DNA of 64,000 bases from DAOVRD01 sp964521715 (GTDB taxonomy: Bacteria; Planctomycetota; Brocadiia; SM23-32): positions 1 to 64,000 of the forward strand of contig CAZFSS010000007.1 of the NCBI GenBank assembly GCA_964521715.1, given 5' to 3'. This document shows positions 34,418 to 43,427 of the stretch, in pieces; positions within the stretch are counted from its first letter, which is position 1, and each line of letters begins with the position of its first letter. The position numbers and the translations under genes were made by a program. The notes below the pieces were generated by a model. That model was not told the DNA's origin. It worked only from the letters and a program-made list of their open reading frames with translations, and did no database searches.

Positions 34418-35254
34418 TCAGAGGCCCAGCAGCCGCTCGGCGTTCGCACGCAGCACGAGTTCCCGCTCGCGCGTGTCCGGGAAGGCACGCGGCACGCGGC
34501 TCAGTGCGGTCCGCTGATCGTACCAGGGGCTGTCCGAACCGAAGAGGATGCGCCCCGCGCCGTGGCGCCGGACGATCCGATCGACGACTTCGTCCTCCGC
34601 CACGCCGAGCGTGTAGGAGGTCTCGAAGCAGACGTCCGTCCCAGCCAGGACCTCGGCCACCTCGCCCCACCATCGCCATCCCCCCAGGTGCGCGGCGACG
34701 ATCGGCACGCCGGGGAACGCGCGGTGGACCGCCAGCAGCCGGCGCGGGGAGGCGCGGTCGTCTGCGAGGGGGAAGGCCAGGTCCCCGCCGCTGTGCAGCT
34801 GGAGGACCAGCCCCGCCTCGGCGACGGCCTCGTAGAAGGGCCAGATGCGCCGGTCATCCAGTGCGAAGCCCTGATGGAGCGAGTGCATCTTGACGCCTCT
34901 GAGGCCGGCCCCGGCGATCTTGCGCACCTCGGCAGCGGGATCGGCGCAGTCGGGGTGGACCGAACCGAACGGGATGATCCTGTCGCTCCGTATGCTCAGG
35001 GACCAGCGCAGGATGCTGTCAACCTGCTTCGGGGCGGTGGCGACGGAACAGACGACGCTCCTTTCGATGCCGGCGGCGTCCATGGAGCGGAGCAGTGCGC
35101 CCACGGTGCCGTCGAGAACGGCCTCCGAGCCCTTCGGGACGGCGCCGTTCCAGGCGGCAATCGCCCTGGCCGCCAGATCGTCCGGGAACGCGTGCGTGTG
35201 GAAGTCAATCGTCACAGCAATCCGGCCCCGCCCGGGGGCCGCCGGGACATGCAT
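34418..35254 (-). CDS. Amidohydrolase-2 family TIM-barrel hydrolase (paralogue)
   Basis: This 278-residue amidohydrolase-related protein has IDFHTHAFPDDLAARA, DAAGIERSVVCSV, GLRGVKMHSLHQGF, IVAAHLGGWRWWGEV and ILFGSDSPWYDQR, giving the metal His residues and the final catalytic Asp. It is related to the protein at 20263-21009 but more complete at the N-terminus. The start overlaps the copper-ATPase stop (TGATG at 35252-35256, with an alternative GTG three bases upstream), so translation is coupled to that gene even though the functions seem unrelated. Substrate unknown. Confidence 0.85.
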   Translation of the reverse strand: MHVPAAPGRGRIAVTIDFHTHAFPDDLAARAIAAWNGAVPKGSEAVLDGTVGALLRSMDAAGIERSVVCSVATAPKQVDSILRWSLSIRSDRIIPFGSVHPDCADPAAEVRKIAGAGLRGVKMHSLHQGFALDDRRIWPFYEAVAEAGLVLQLHSGGDLAFPLADDRASPRRLLAVHRAFPGVPIVAAHLGGWRWWGEVAEVLAGTDVCFETSYTLGVAEDEVVDRIVRRHGAGRILFGSDSPWYDQRTALSRVPRAFPDTRERELVLRANAERLLGL

Positions 35255-37704
35255 CACCGGCGGCCTTCGGGGCTGATGTCGGCACGCTGCAAGAGGGTCG
35301 AGTTCGAAACCACGCTGACGGAGCTGAACGCCATCGCCACCTCCGCGATGGCCGGATGCAGCAGCCCCAGCATCGCCGCCGGTATGGCGACCATGTTGTA
35401 GCCGAAGGCCCAGAACAGGTTCTGCTTGATCTTCCGGAACGTGGCGCGGCTGAGCTTGACGGCGCTGACCACGGCGCCCAGGTCCCCGCGCACCAGCGTG
35501 ATGTCGGCGCTCTCGATGGCGATGTCCGTTCCGGTTCCCAGGGCGATGCCGACATCCGCGCGGGCCAGCGCGGGGGCGTCGTTGATGCCGTCGCCCACCA
35601 TGGCCACCTTGCCGACCTCGGCCTGGAGCCTGGCGATTTCGCCGGCCTTCTGATCGGGCAGCACGCCTGCCAGGACGCGTTCGATGCCGGCCTGGTCCGC
35701 GATGGCGCGTGCGGTGCGCTCGTTGTCGCCCGTTATCATGCCCACCTGGAAGCCCAGGCCCTTCAGGGCGGAGACGGCCCGCGCGGAGCCCTCCTTCAGC
35801 GTGTCCGCGATGCCTATGACGCCGATCGCCCTTCCGTCCAGCGCGACCAGCGTCGTCGTCTTCGCTTCCTCCTCAAGCCGCCGCAGGGCCTGCTGAGCGG
35901 GGGCGCAGTCGACGCCTTCTTCCTCCATCAGGCTGCGCGTTCCGACCAGAACGGCCCTGCCCGCCACGCTGCCGCGCACACCCTTGCCCGGCACGGCCCG
36001 CACGTCTGCCGCAGGCTCGGGCCTCACGCCGGCGGCTTCGGCGTGCCCGATCACGGCGCGCGCCAGCGGATGCTCGCTGCCGCCTTCGACGGACGCCGCC
36101 CATCGGAGCACCTCGTCCTCGGCAGTTCCGTCCAGCCCGATGATGTCCGTCACCTCCGGCTGCCCCTTAGTCAGCGTGCCGGTCTTGTCGAAGATGATGA
36201 CCCGCACGTCCTTCATGGTCTGGATGGCCTCGCCCGTGCGGATCAGGATGCCGTTGCGGGCGCCCATCCCGCTGCCGACCATCAGGGCGGTCGGCGTGGC
36301 CAGGCCCAGCGCGCACGGACACGCGATGACCATGACGGCCACGCCGGCAAACACGGCCAGCGAGAGGGCGGACAGCCCCGGGTCCACCCAGGGCAGAAAG
36401 GCGGCGAAGTGCTCCGACACGGCCCTCAGCGGACCGGTGAACGCGAGCCACGCCGCAAACGTCAGCAAGGAAAGGCCGATCACGACGGGCACGAAGTACC
36501 CCGTCACGCGGTCCGCCAGGGCCTGCACGGGAACGGTCGAGGCCTGCGCCTCCCTGACCATGCGGATCACCTGGGCGAGGAAGGTTTCCTCCCCCACCTT
36601 CGTGGCCCGCACTTTCAGCACGCCCTCCTGGTTGACTGTGGCGCCGATCACCTCGTCCCCCTCCTGCTTGGCAACGGGGATCGACTCGCCGGTCGCCATG
36701 GACTCGTCGACGGCGCTGCGGCCCTCGACCACGGTCCCGTCGGTCGGGACCTTGCCCCCCGGCCGCACGAGCATCACGTCCCCGATCTGGATCTCATCGA
36801 CCGGCATCTCCACTTCCCGATCGCCGCGCAGGACCGTGGCCGTCCGTGCGCCCAGCTCCAGCAGCTCGCGGATGGCCCGGCTGGCCCGCCCCCGCGCCTT
36901 TGCCTCGACGTACCGCCCGGTCAGGTGGAACGCCATGATCATGGCGCCCACGCCCGCGTAGTTGTAGACCGGCAAGCCGGCCAGGCGCAACGGGCCCGTC
37001 ACAAAGGCGGACCCGCTGCCCAGCATGATGAGCACGTCCATGTTGGGCGCCAGGTGTCGCACGCCTTTCAGCGCGCTCCTGTAGGTGCCGGCTCCCGCCA
37101 CGGCCAGCACGGGGATCGCAAGCAGCACCATCGCCCATTCATGGTAGATGTCGTAGAGCTTCAGGGCATCCAGCCCGATCATGAACGGGACCATCACTGC
37201 GATGATGGGTCCCGTGATCGCCCATGCCAGGATCATCCGGCTGCGCGCGCGGCGCATCTGGCGCTCGGACCGGTCTTCGTCGCCGCCCTCTGCCGCTTCC
37301 GGCCGCGCCTCGTACCCGACGTCGCTAACGGCCCGCGCGAAGTCACGCCACATGACCTGCGACGGGTCGTAGCGGACGGTGGCCGTCTCAGCGGCGAAGT
37401 TCACGCTGGCTTCGGCCACGCCGGGCAGCCTCCGCAGCGCTCCCTCGATGGTGCGCGCGCAGCTCGCGCAGCTCATGCCCCCCACGGCGAAAACTGCGGA
37501 CTCGGTGGCCTCCGCAACGCCGGAAGGCGGCGGTTCCGGACCTTCCTCCCCGGCCTCTCCTTCGCCCTCCGCGCCGACGAAACGCTCCGGATCGGCGTCG
37601 AAGCGCTCCTTGCACCGCACGTTGCAAAAGTAGTACGTCTTGCCCCCGTAATCGCTCTGGCCCGCCGCGCCCTCCGGCTCGACGGTCATGCCGCAGACAG
37701 GATC
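35254..37704 (-). CDS. copA: Copper-translocating P1B-type ATPase with YHS and HMA domains (start in gap)
   Basis: This copper exporter is more than 800 residues long. An N-terminal YHS-type domain (DPVCGMTVEPEGAAGQSDYG, YYFCNVRCKERF) is followed by an HMA metal-binding domain (GGMSCASCARTIEGAL) and about eight membrane helices with the ion site ACPCALGLATPTA. The actuator has TGESIPV, the phosphorylation site is FDKTGTLTKG, and the hinge is MVGDGINDAPALARADVGIA. It uses ATP to expel Cu(I). The 10-N gap removes the start. The sequence beyond it ends in GGAAGGGGG, a good ribosome site, so the ATG probably lies within or next to the gap and the frame across the Ns is arbitrary. A promoter is at 37824-37852. 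Confidence 0.93.
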   Translation of the reverse strand, partial: DPVCGMTVEPEGAAGQSDYGGKTYYFCNVRCKERFDADPERFVGAEGEGEAGEEGPEPPPSGVAEATESAVFAVGGMSCASCARTIEGALRRLPGVAEASVNFAAETATVRYDPSQVMWRDFARAVSDVGYEARPEAAEGGDEDRSERQMRRARSRMILAWAITGPIIAVMVPFMIGLDALKLYDIYHEWAMVLLAIPVLAVAGAGTYRSALKGVRHLAPNMDVLIMLGSGSAFVTGPLRLAGLPVYNYAGVGAMIMAFHLTGRYVEAKARGRASRAIRELLELGARTATVLRGDREVEMPVDEIQIGDVMLVRPGGKVPTDGTVVEGRSAVDESMATGESIPVAKQEGDEVIGATVNQEGVLKVRATKVGEETFLAQVIRMVREAQASTVPVQALADRVTGYFVPVVIGLSLLTFAAWLAFTGPLRAVSEHFAAFLPWVDPGLSALSLAVFAGVAVMVIACPCALGLATPTALMVGSGMGARNGILIRTGEAIQTMKDVRVIIFDKTGTLTKGQPEVTDIIGLDGTAEDEVLRWAASVEGGSEHPLARAVIGHAEAAGVRPEPAADVRAVPGKGVRGSVAGRAVLVGTRSLMEEEGVDCAPAQQALRRLEEEAKTTTLVALDGRAIGVIGIADTLKEGSARAVSALKGLGFQVGMITGDNERTARAIADQAGIERVLAGVLPDQKAGEIARLQAEVGKVAMVGDGINDAPALARADVGIALGTGTDIAIESADITLVRGDLGAVVSAVKLSRATFRKIKQNLFWAFGYNMVAIPAAMLGLLHPAIAEVAMAFSSVSVVSNSTLLQRADISPEGRR

Positions 37705-37714
37705 NNNNNNNNNN
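37705..37714. other. Assembly gap (10 Ns)
   Basis: Ten undetermined bases lie exactly at the copA start. The true gap length may differ from ten, so frames read through it are not reliable. Confidence 1.
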
Positions 37715-37823
37715 CCCCCTTCCAGCACGCCGCGGCCAGGCGGCGGCGTAGCGATCGAAATCAGCCAGACACGCGCGCGAGCCCCGTGCCCGACGGAACT
37801 GGAATGCCGACACGTCCTGCCTT

Positions 37824-37852
37824 ATTATATCCCGTTCCGCCACCTCGGGCAC
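37824..37852 (-). promoter_or_regulatory. Candidate promoter for copA
   Basis: On the minus strand, a perfect TATAAT (37824-37829) and a weak GTGCCC (37847-37852) are spaced 17 bases apart. The leader to the gap would be about 110 bases. The weak -35 box could suit activator control, but no CueR/CsoR-type operator is obvious. Confidence 0.45.
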
Positions 37853-37952
37853 GGCGATCGGGCCTTCGCGGACCTCGTCGGGCGGCGGCTGGTTCTCCTA
37901 TCCCTTTTCTGCACGTTCGGTTCGGACACCTTCGCCGGCGCGAGGAAAAAGC

Positions 37953-39974
37953 ATGTCACTCGACTATATGAGCCTCGACGAGCTGTGCATCAACACGATC
38001 CGGACGCTGTCCATCGACATGGTGCACCGAGCCAATTCGGGGCACCCGGGCGCGCCTCTGGGCTGCGCGGCCCTGGCCTACACGCTCTGGACCCGCTTCC
38101 TGAAGCACGACCCGTCCGACCCGGAATGGCCGGACAGGGACCGCTTCGTGCTCTCGGCCGGCCACGCCTCCACGCTGCTTTACAGCCTGCTCCACCTGTA
38201 CGGCTACGACCTGCCAATGGACGAACTGAGGAACTTCCGTCAGTTCGGCAGCATGACCCCCGGCCACCCGGAAGCGCACTGCGCCCCCGGCGTCGAGGTG
38301 ACCACGGGGCCCCTCGGGCAGGGGTTGGGCAGCGCGCTGGGGATGGCGCTGGCAGAGCGGCACCTGGCTGCGCAGTTCAACCGCCCGGGCCATCAGATCG
38401 TCAACCACCACACCTACGTGCTGGCCAGCGACGGGGACATGATGGAAGGGATCAGCCACGAAGCCGCGTCGCTCGCCGGCTACCTCGGCCTGGGCAAGCT
38501 GATCGTTCTCTACGACGACAACGGCATCTCGCTCGAAGGACCGACAGACCAGTGGTTCACGGACGACACGGCCGCCCGGTTCGAGGCCTGCGGCTGGCAC
38601 ACCGACCGGGTCGAGGACGCGACGAACGACGTGGACGCCATCGCGCGCGCCATCGAGGGGGCCCGCCAGGTCGAGGACAGGCCGTCCCTGATCGTGTGCC
38701 GCACGCACATCGGATATGGCAGTCCCCTCCAGGACTCGCACGAGGCCCACGGGAAGGCACTGGACGCGGACCAGATGAAGGCCACCAAGCGGGCGCTCGG
38801 CTGGCCAGAAGACGGGATGTTCCTGGTCCCCGAGCGCGCACGCCGCCATTTCCGCGAGGCGGTCGCGAGGGGCCGCAAGGCGCAAAAAGAGTGGCGGCAG
38901 GCGTTTGCGCAGTACGCCCGCGAGTTCCCCGACCTGGCCGAGCAGTGGCGCGTGGCGTGGGCGGGCGAGCTGCCCGAGGGCTGGGACGCCGGCCTGCCCG
39001 CCTGGAGCCCGGACGCCGGCCCGATGGCCACCCGGAAAGCGGCGGGCGCGGCGCTGGAGGTCATCCGGCGCAACTGCCCCTTCCTCATAGGCGGCGACGC
39101 CGACCTGGCCTCCTCGACCAACACGCTGCCCAAGGACAAGCTCAGCATCCAGCCCGGACATTTCGAGCGCCGGAACATCCGCTTCGGCGTGCGCGAACAC
39201 GTCATGGCCGCCGCTTGTTCCGGCATGGCACTGCACGGTGGGCTGCGGGCGTTCGGCTCCACGTTCCTGGTCTTTGCAGACTACGCGCGGCCGTCGCTGC
39301 GCCTGGCCGGGATGGCGCGGGTCCCCGTCATCTATCAGTTCACGCACGACAGCATCGGACTCGGCGAGGACGGGCCCACCCACCAGCCGGTGGAGCACCT
39401 GGCGTCCCTGCGGGCCATCCCCAACTGGACCGTCATCCGGCCGGCGGACGCCAATGAAGCCGCCGAAGCGTGGCGCGCCGCGATGCTAAACACCGCCGGC
39501 CCGACCGCCATCATATGCAGCCGCCAGAACCTGCCCATCATCGACCGCTCCGCCCATCCCGCGGCCGACATGCTGCACAGGGGCGCGTACGTGCTGTCCG
39601 ACCCGGCCGAGGGCGAACCGGAGCTCATCCTCATGGCCACGGGCTCCGAGGTGTGGCGCGCGATGGTGGCGGCCGACCGGCTGGCCGAAGACGGCGCGCG
39701 CGTGCGCGTGGTCAGCTTCCCATCGTGGGAGCTTTTCGAACGCCAGCCGAAGGACTACCGGGACTCCGTGCTGCCTCCGGCGGTCCGCAGGCGCCTGGCC
39801 GTGGAGGCGGCCTCGCCGATGGGCTGGCACAGGTACGTGGGCGACGAGGGCGACGTCATGGGCCTGGAGCGGTTCGGCGCCTCGGGGCCGGGAGAGGAGG
39901 TGCTGGACAAGCTGGGCTTCTCCGTAGAGCACATAGTGGAGCGCGCTCGCGCGCTTCTGAGCAGGGAAGGATAG
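37953..39974 (+). CDS. tkt: Transketolase
   Basis: This 673-residue thiamine-diphosphate enzyme moves two-carbon units in the pentose phosphate pathway. It has the normal length and domain order: DMVHRANSGHPGAPLGCAAL at the N-terminus, GPLGQGLGSALGMALAE, and the ThDP/Mg motif SDGDMMEGISHEA...YDDN. The pyrimidine domain has FGVREHVMAAACSGMALHGG and TVIRPADANE, and the C-terminal domain follows from LILMATGSEVW. GAGGA lies six bases before the ATG. It is followed by short repeats and then a sugar isomerase gene on the same strand. The identification is secure. Confidence 0.97.
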   Translation: MSLDYMSLDELCINTIRTLSIDMVHRANSGHPGAPLGCAALAYTLWTRFLKHDPSDPEWPDRDRFVLSAGHASTLLYSLLHLYGYDLPMDELRNFRQFGSMTPGHPEAHCAPGVEVTTGPLGQGLGSALGMALAERHLAAQFNRPGHQIVNHHTYVLASDGDMMEGISHEAASLAGYLGLGKLIVLYDDNGISLEGPTDQWFTDDTAARFEACGWHTDRVEDATNDVDAIARAIEGARQVEDRPSLIVCRTHIGYGSPLQDSHEAHGKALDADQMKATKRALGWPEDGMFLVPERARRHFREAVARGRKAQKEWRQAFAQYAREFPDLAEQWRVAWAGELPEGWDAGLPAWSPDAGPMATRKAAGAALEVIRRNCPFLIGGDADLASSTNTLPKDKLSIQPGHFERRNIRFGVREHVMAAACSGMALHGGLRAFGSTFLVFADYARPSLRLAGMARVPVIYQFTHDSIGLGEDGPTHQPVEHLASLRAIPNWTVIRPADANEAAEAWRAAMLNTAGPTAIICSRQNLPIIDRSAHPAADMLHRGAYVLSDPAEGEPELILMATGSEVWRAMVAADRLAEDGARVRVVSFPSWELFERQPKDYRDSVLPPAVRRRLAVEAASPMGWHRYVGDEGDVMGLERFGASGPGEEVLDKLGFSVEHIVERARALLSREG

Positions 39975-40119
39975 CGAACGGGGCGGCAGGCCTCTGCTCC
40001 GCACTGCGTAGCTCTCTGCTTCGCACTGCGTAGCGAGCTTCGCAGAGCAGTGTCAGCAGAGCAGTGGGAGCGCCGCCGTCGCGGGATCGGTACCGCTCAT
40101 GACAGGAAGGGCTGCGGCA
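39975..40119 (+). repeat. Short direct and inverted repeats after tkt (39992-40065)
   Basis: The 20-base units CTCTGCTCCGCACTGCGTAG (39992-40011) and CTCTGCTTCGCACTGCGTAG (40014-40033) differ at one base. They are followed by CGAGCTTCGCAGAGCAGTG, which is complementary to parts of the units, so hairpins such as CTCTGC/GCAGAG can form. The element may act as the tkt terminator. The rest of this 145-base gap shows nothing else. Confidence 0.7.
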
Positions 40120-40959
40120 ATGGAGATCTGCGTTTTCTCGAAGCATTTCCAGAGCATGGACGCGGACCAGCTCGGCCGGGCCATGCAGGAGCTGGGCGTG
40201 GATGGCGTGGACCTGACCGTCCGTTCCGGCGGCCACGTCGAGCCGGCGAGCGTCAAGACGGACCTGCCCGCGTTCCAGGACGCGCTGGCCGAGCACGACA
40301 TCAAGATCTCGATGCTCACGACGTCCATCACCGGCGCCGACGAGCCCCACGCCGTGGACGTGATCGAGGCGGCAGGCAAGCTCGGCATCCCTTACCTCAA
40401 GCTGGGCTATTGGCACTACAAGGGGTTCGGCACCTACAGGCAGTGCGCCGACGAGGTGAAGGCCGCCCTGAAAGGCCTCGAGCCCGTGCTGAAGCACCAC
40501 GGCGTGAAGGCCGGCTTCCACACGCACTCGGGCGACTACATGGGGCTCAGCGCCGAGTTCATACTGCGCCTGATCGAGGAGCGCGACCCGAACGTGATCG
40601 GCGTCTACTACGACGCCGGCCACTGCACGATCGAGGGCGGCGCGTCTGGATGGATGATGGGCCTGGACCTGGTCTCCGACCGGCTGTTCATGGTTGCCGT
40701 CAAGGACATGGCCTACTTCCACATGGGCAGCCCCGACAGCCCGCGCAAGGGCTGGCGCCTGCTCATGGTGCCGATGGACGCCGGCCTGACCGACTGGCCG
40801 GCTTTCGTGCATTGCATGAAGGCCATCGACTTCCAGGGCCCCGTCTCCTTCCACTCCGAGTATCAGGGCCCGTACAGCTACATCGACATGACCCAGGAGC
40901 AGGTGGTCGAGCAGACGCGCAAGGACCTGGCCTACTTCCGCTCCCTCATGGGCGACTGA
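40120..40959 (+). CDS. Sugar phosphate isomerase/epimerase (xylose isomerase-like TIM barrel)
   Basis: This 279-residue AP-endonuclease-2/xylose-isomerase-like barrel has KHFQSMDADQLGRAMQELGVDGVDL at the N-terminus, AGFHTHSGDYMGL, GVYYDAGHCTIEGG with a probable metal Asp/His, and FHSEYQGPYSYIDMT near the end. Such enzymes isomerise or epimerise sugars or related acids using a divalent metal. The ATG at 40120 is preferred because AGGAAGG lies nine bases upstream; an in-frame ATG at 40099 lacks a clear site. It lies between tkt and a GH130 gene on the same strand, which fits a sugar-use module. The exact substrate is unknown. Confidence 0.85.
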   Translation: MEICVFSKHFQSMDADQLGRAMQELGVDGVDLTVRSGGHVEPASVKTDLPAFQDALAEHDIKISMLTTSITGADEPHAVDVIEAAGKLGIPYLKLGYWHYKGFGTYRQCADEVKAALKGLEPVLKHHGVKAGFHTHSGDYMGLSAEFILRLIEERDPNVIGVYYDAGHCTIEGGASGWMMGLDLVSDRLFMVAVKDMAYFHMGSPDSPRKGWRLLMVPMDAGLTDWPAFVHCMKAIDFQGPVSFHSEYQGPYSYIDMTQEQVVEQTRKDLAYFRSLMGD

Positions 40960-40991
40960 AGCGCCTGCACTCCCCCAGCGTGAGCGCCACC

Positions 40992-41981
40992 ATGCACGCC
41001 GACCGAGGCAAAGGCCCGCGCCGAACCGAGCTCTTCACGCGTTACGAAGGCAACCCGATCCTGACGGCCGACCAGTGGCCGTACCGGATCAACAGCGTCT
41101 TCAACGCCGGGGCCGTGCGGCTGGAGTCCGGCCAGACGCTCCTGCTGGCCCGCTGCGAGGACATGCGGGGCATATCGCATCTGTGCGCCGCCCGCTCGGC
41201 CGACGGGCTCACCGGCTGGCAGATAGACGACCGGCCCACCCTCATGCCGGATCCGATCAACCACCCCGAAGAGGTCTGGGGCATCGAAGACCCCAGGATC
41301 ACCTACCTGCCCGAGATGGAGCGCTACGGCGTGACGTTCACCTGCTACTCCCTCGGCGGGCCGGGGGTCTCGATCGCCTGCACGAGCGACTTCCGCTCGT
41401 TCAGCCGGATGGGGATGGTCCAGCACCCCGACGACAAGGACGCGGCGCTGCTGCCCCGGCGGTTCGGCGGCCGATGGGCCATGATCCACCGGCCGAGTCC
41501 GCCGGACAGGGCGGCCCACATATGGATCTCCTTCTCGCCGGACCTGAAGCACTGGGGCGACCTTCAGATCCTCATAGAGGCGCGCCGGGGCGCCTGGTGG
41601 GACGCGCAGAAGGTGGGCCTCTGTGCCCCGCCCATCGAGACAGCGCGCGGATGGTTGGTGCTCTATCACGGCGTGAAGGGCACGGCGGCCGGCTCGCTCT
41701 ACCGGCTCGGGGCGGCCCTGCTCGACCTGGAGCATCCGGCCAAGGTCCTGCTGCGCGGCGACGAGTGGATCTTCGGCCCGGTCGAATCCTACGAGAGGAT
41801 CGGGGACGTCCCGGACGTCGTCTTCCCCTGCGGCAGCACGTTGGCCGACGACGGCGACACGCTGCGGCTATACTATGGGGCGGCGGACACTTCGATCTGC
41901 GTCGCTACCGCCAGCCTGACGGCGCTGCTCGACTGGCTGGAGGCGCACGGCAGCCCCGGCGGGCGTGCCACCCCGCTCTAG
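40992..41981 (+). CDS. GH130-family glycosidase/phosphorylase, copy 3
   Basis: This 329-residue GH130 beta-propeller has NSVFNAGAVRLESGQTLLLARCED, the catalytic region EEVWGIEDPRITYLPEMERYG, LLPRRFGGRWAMIHRP, ISFSPDLKHWGD, LVLYHGVKG and LYYGAADTSICVA. It is closer in its active-site motif to copy 2 than to copy 1. The start is uncertain: a GTG at 40980 is in frame and no strong ribosome site is visible. It begins 32 bases after the isomerase gene, so the two are probably cotranscribed. It acts in the cytoplasm; substrate likely a beta-mannoside, by family only. Confidence 0.88.
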   Translation: MHADRGKGPRRTELFTRYEGNPILTADQWPYRINSVFNAGAVRLESGQTLLLARCEDMRGISHLCAARSADGLTGWQIDDRPTLMPDPINHPEEVWGIEDPRITYLPEMERYGVTFTCYSLGGPGVSIACTSDFRSFSRMGMVQHPDDKDAALLPRRFGGRWAMIHRPSPPDRAAHIWISFSPDLKHWGDLQILIEARRGAWWDAQKVGLCAPPIETARGWLVLYHGVKGTAAGSLYRLGAALLDLEHPAKVLLRGDEWIFGPVESYERIGDVPDVVFPCGSTLADDGDTLRLYYGAADTSICVATASLTALLDWLEAHGSPGGRATPL

Positions 41982-42039
41982 CGGCCCTTTCAACAAACAA
42001 CCTTGCGTTCTGCAGCGGGTGTCGTGTGCGGATTGATAC

Positions 42040-42067
42040 GTAGGGGCACGGCGCGCCGTGCCCCTAC
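42040..42067. repeat. 28-bp perfect palindrome
   Basis: GTAGGGGCACGGCG is followed immediately by its exact reverse complement CGCCGTGCCCCTAC, giving a 28-base perfect palindrome in the gap after GH130 copy 3. It resembles REP-type or MITE-like extragenic palindromes. It could also end transcription, although no T run follows. Confidence 0.85.
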
Positions 42068-42234
42068 AGGGTGGCGGCCGCCGTCGACCTGTGGCTGCAA
42101 GAATCAAGGCGGCTTTCTTGACAGCCCACTAGCGGAGCCGCCGGAGACGAACGCGCGGGGAACAGGCCCGCGGGCAAGGGCGACGGTGCGGACGCCGCCG
42201 TCGAGGAGTTCGTACTGCAGGGGGGAAAACTGCG

Positions 42235-43365
42235 TTGATCCCGTTTGGCAGAAAGCGCGGGGGACGGCGCCCGGAGTTCGACATTGCGCCCTACGCCGAT
42301 GCCCTCCCCCACACGACCCCCGAGCGCCGGTTCAGGGGCGTGGGGTGCGGCACGCTCGCGTTCGGCGTGCTGGCCGGCCTGTTCACGGTTGGCTTCGTCA
42401 TATACGCGGAAGCGGAACGCGAGCCACCAGGCCTCATCATCGCGGCGGGCCTGGCCCTCGTGACGGCTGTGCTCCTCGGGGCCGCGGCCTGGCACTGGTT
42501 CTTAAGGTGCCGGTGGCACTTCACGCCCGATGAGGTCAGGCGCGAGAGGCGGACGCTGTTCGGCAGGCGGACGTGGGCCGAGCCGCTCTCGTCGTACAGG
42601 GGAGTCCTGCCCGAAAGACAGACATCCCAGATTCATGGGCAGGGCCCACTCTATATCTTGCGGCTCAAGCACAAGACACACAGGCGCCGCACGGTTGAGC
42701 TCTACCGGTCGCGGTCTGCGGACGGGCTGCGGCAGAAGCAGGAGCACTACGCGAAGCTGTTCGGCCGGCCCGCGCTCGTCAAGATCGAAGGCGGCTACCG
42801 GGAGCGACGGGTCGAGGATCTGGGCAGGTCCGTCCGGGAGCGCGTGGCGGCCGGCACGCTGCGCGTGGAATTCGATCCCTCCTTGCCGCCGCCGGGACGC
42901 AGCATCCGGGTGGCCATAGACGGAGACAGGCTGCTGATCCAGGCGCGGGGCTACGGGCTCCGGGTGGCGCGCAAGTCCGTCCTGCCCATTCTTGCCGCCG
43001 GGGGAGTGATGCTTCAGTTGGTGGCTCGGCAGAATATGTCCGCCCTGTGGGTGGCTGCAGTGGTCGGCGCGCAGCTGGTGGTTACACTTGCGGCCGCACT
43101 GGGTCTGATTCTGGTCCCGAACGAACTGGTCGTGTCGCCGCACGAGGTGCGCACGCGCTGGCGGCACCCGTGGGGCACCTTCAAGGAGTCGGCGATCCCG
43201 GCCGACCAGGTCGAGGAGGTGGTAGTGGGAGAACCGATGACGGGCAAGGAGGTGGTCGCCGTCCAGATCATCAGCGACACAAAGGCGATCAGCTTCGGCG
43301 CTCACCTCGCCAAGCAGCAAATGGAATGGGTCCGCGACTGCATCATCGCCGTCATCAGCAAGTAG
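42235..43365 (+). CDS. Membrane protein of unknown function with two PH-like regions
   Basis: I do not recognise a named family. The 376 residues contain two pairs of hydrophobic helices (about 35-58 and 65-88; then 248-266 and 270-292). Each pair is followed by a soluble beta-rich stretch: WHFTPDEVRRERRTLFGRRTW after the first and NELVVSPHEVRTRWRHPWGTF after the second. This two-helix-then-beta layout, repeated twice, resembles bacterial PH-like (YdbS-type) membrane proteins. The start is a TTG with GGGGGG about ten bases upstream. It stands alone, convergent with the MFS/spermidine-synthase fusion. Function is not predicted. Confidence 0.65.
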   Translation: MIPFGRKRGGRRPEFDIAPYADALPHTTPERRFRGVGCGTLAFGVLAGLFTVGFVIYAEAEREPPGLIIAAGLALVTAVLLGAAAWHWFLRCRWHFTPDEVRRERRTLFGRRTWAEPLSSYRGVLPERQTSQIHGQGPLYILRLKHKTHRRRTVELYRSRSADGLRQKQEHYAKLFGRPALVKIEGGYRERRVEDLGRSVRERVAAGTLRVEFDPSLPPPGRSIRVAIDGDRLLIQARGYGLRVARKSVLPILAAGGVMLQLVARQNMSALWVAAVVGAQLVVTLAAALGLILVPNELVVSPHEVRTRWRHPWGTFKESAIPADQVEEVVVGEPMTGKEVVAVQIISDTKAISFGAHLAKQQMEWVRDCIIAVISK

Positions 43366-43427
43366 CGGCTGCGCGGCCCGGCAGCGCACCTCTCCCCGAC
43401 CCGCCGCCGGAGGGACCCCGGACGGAC

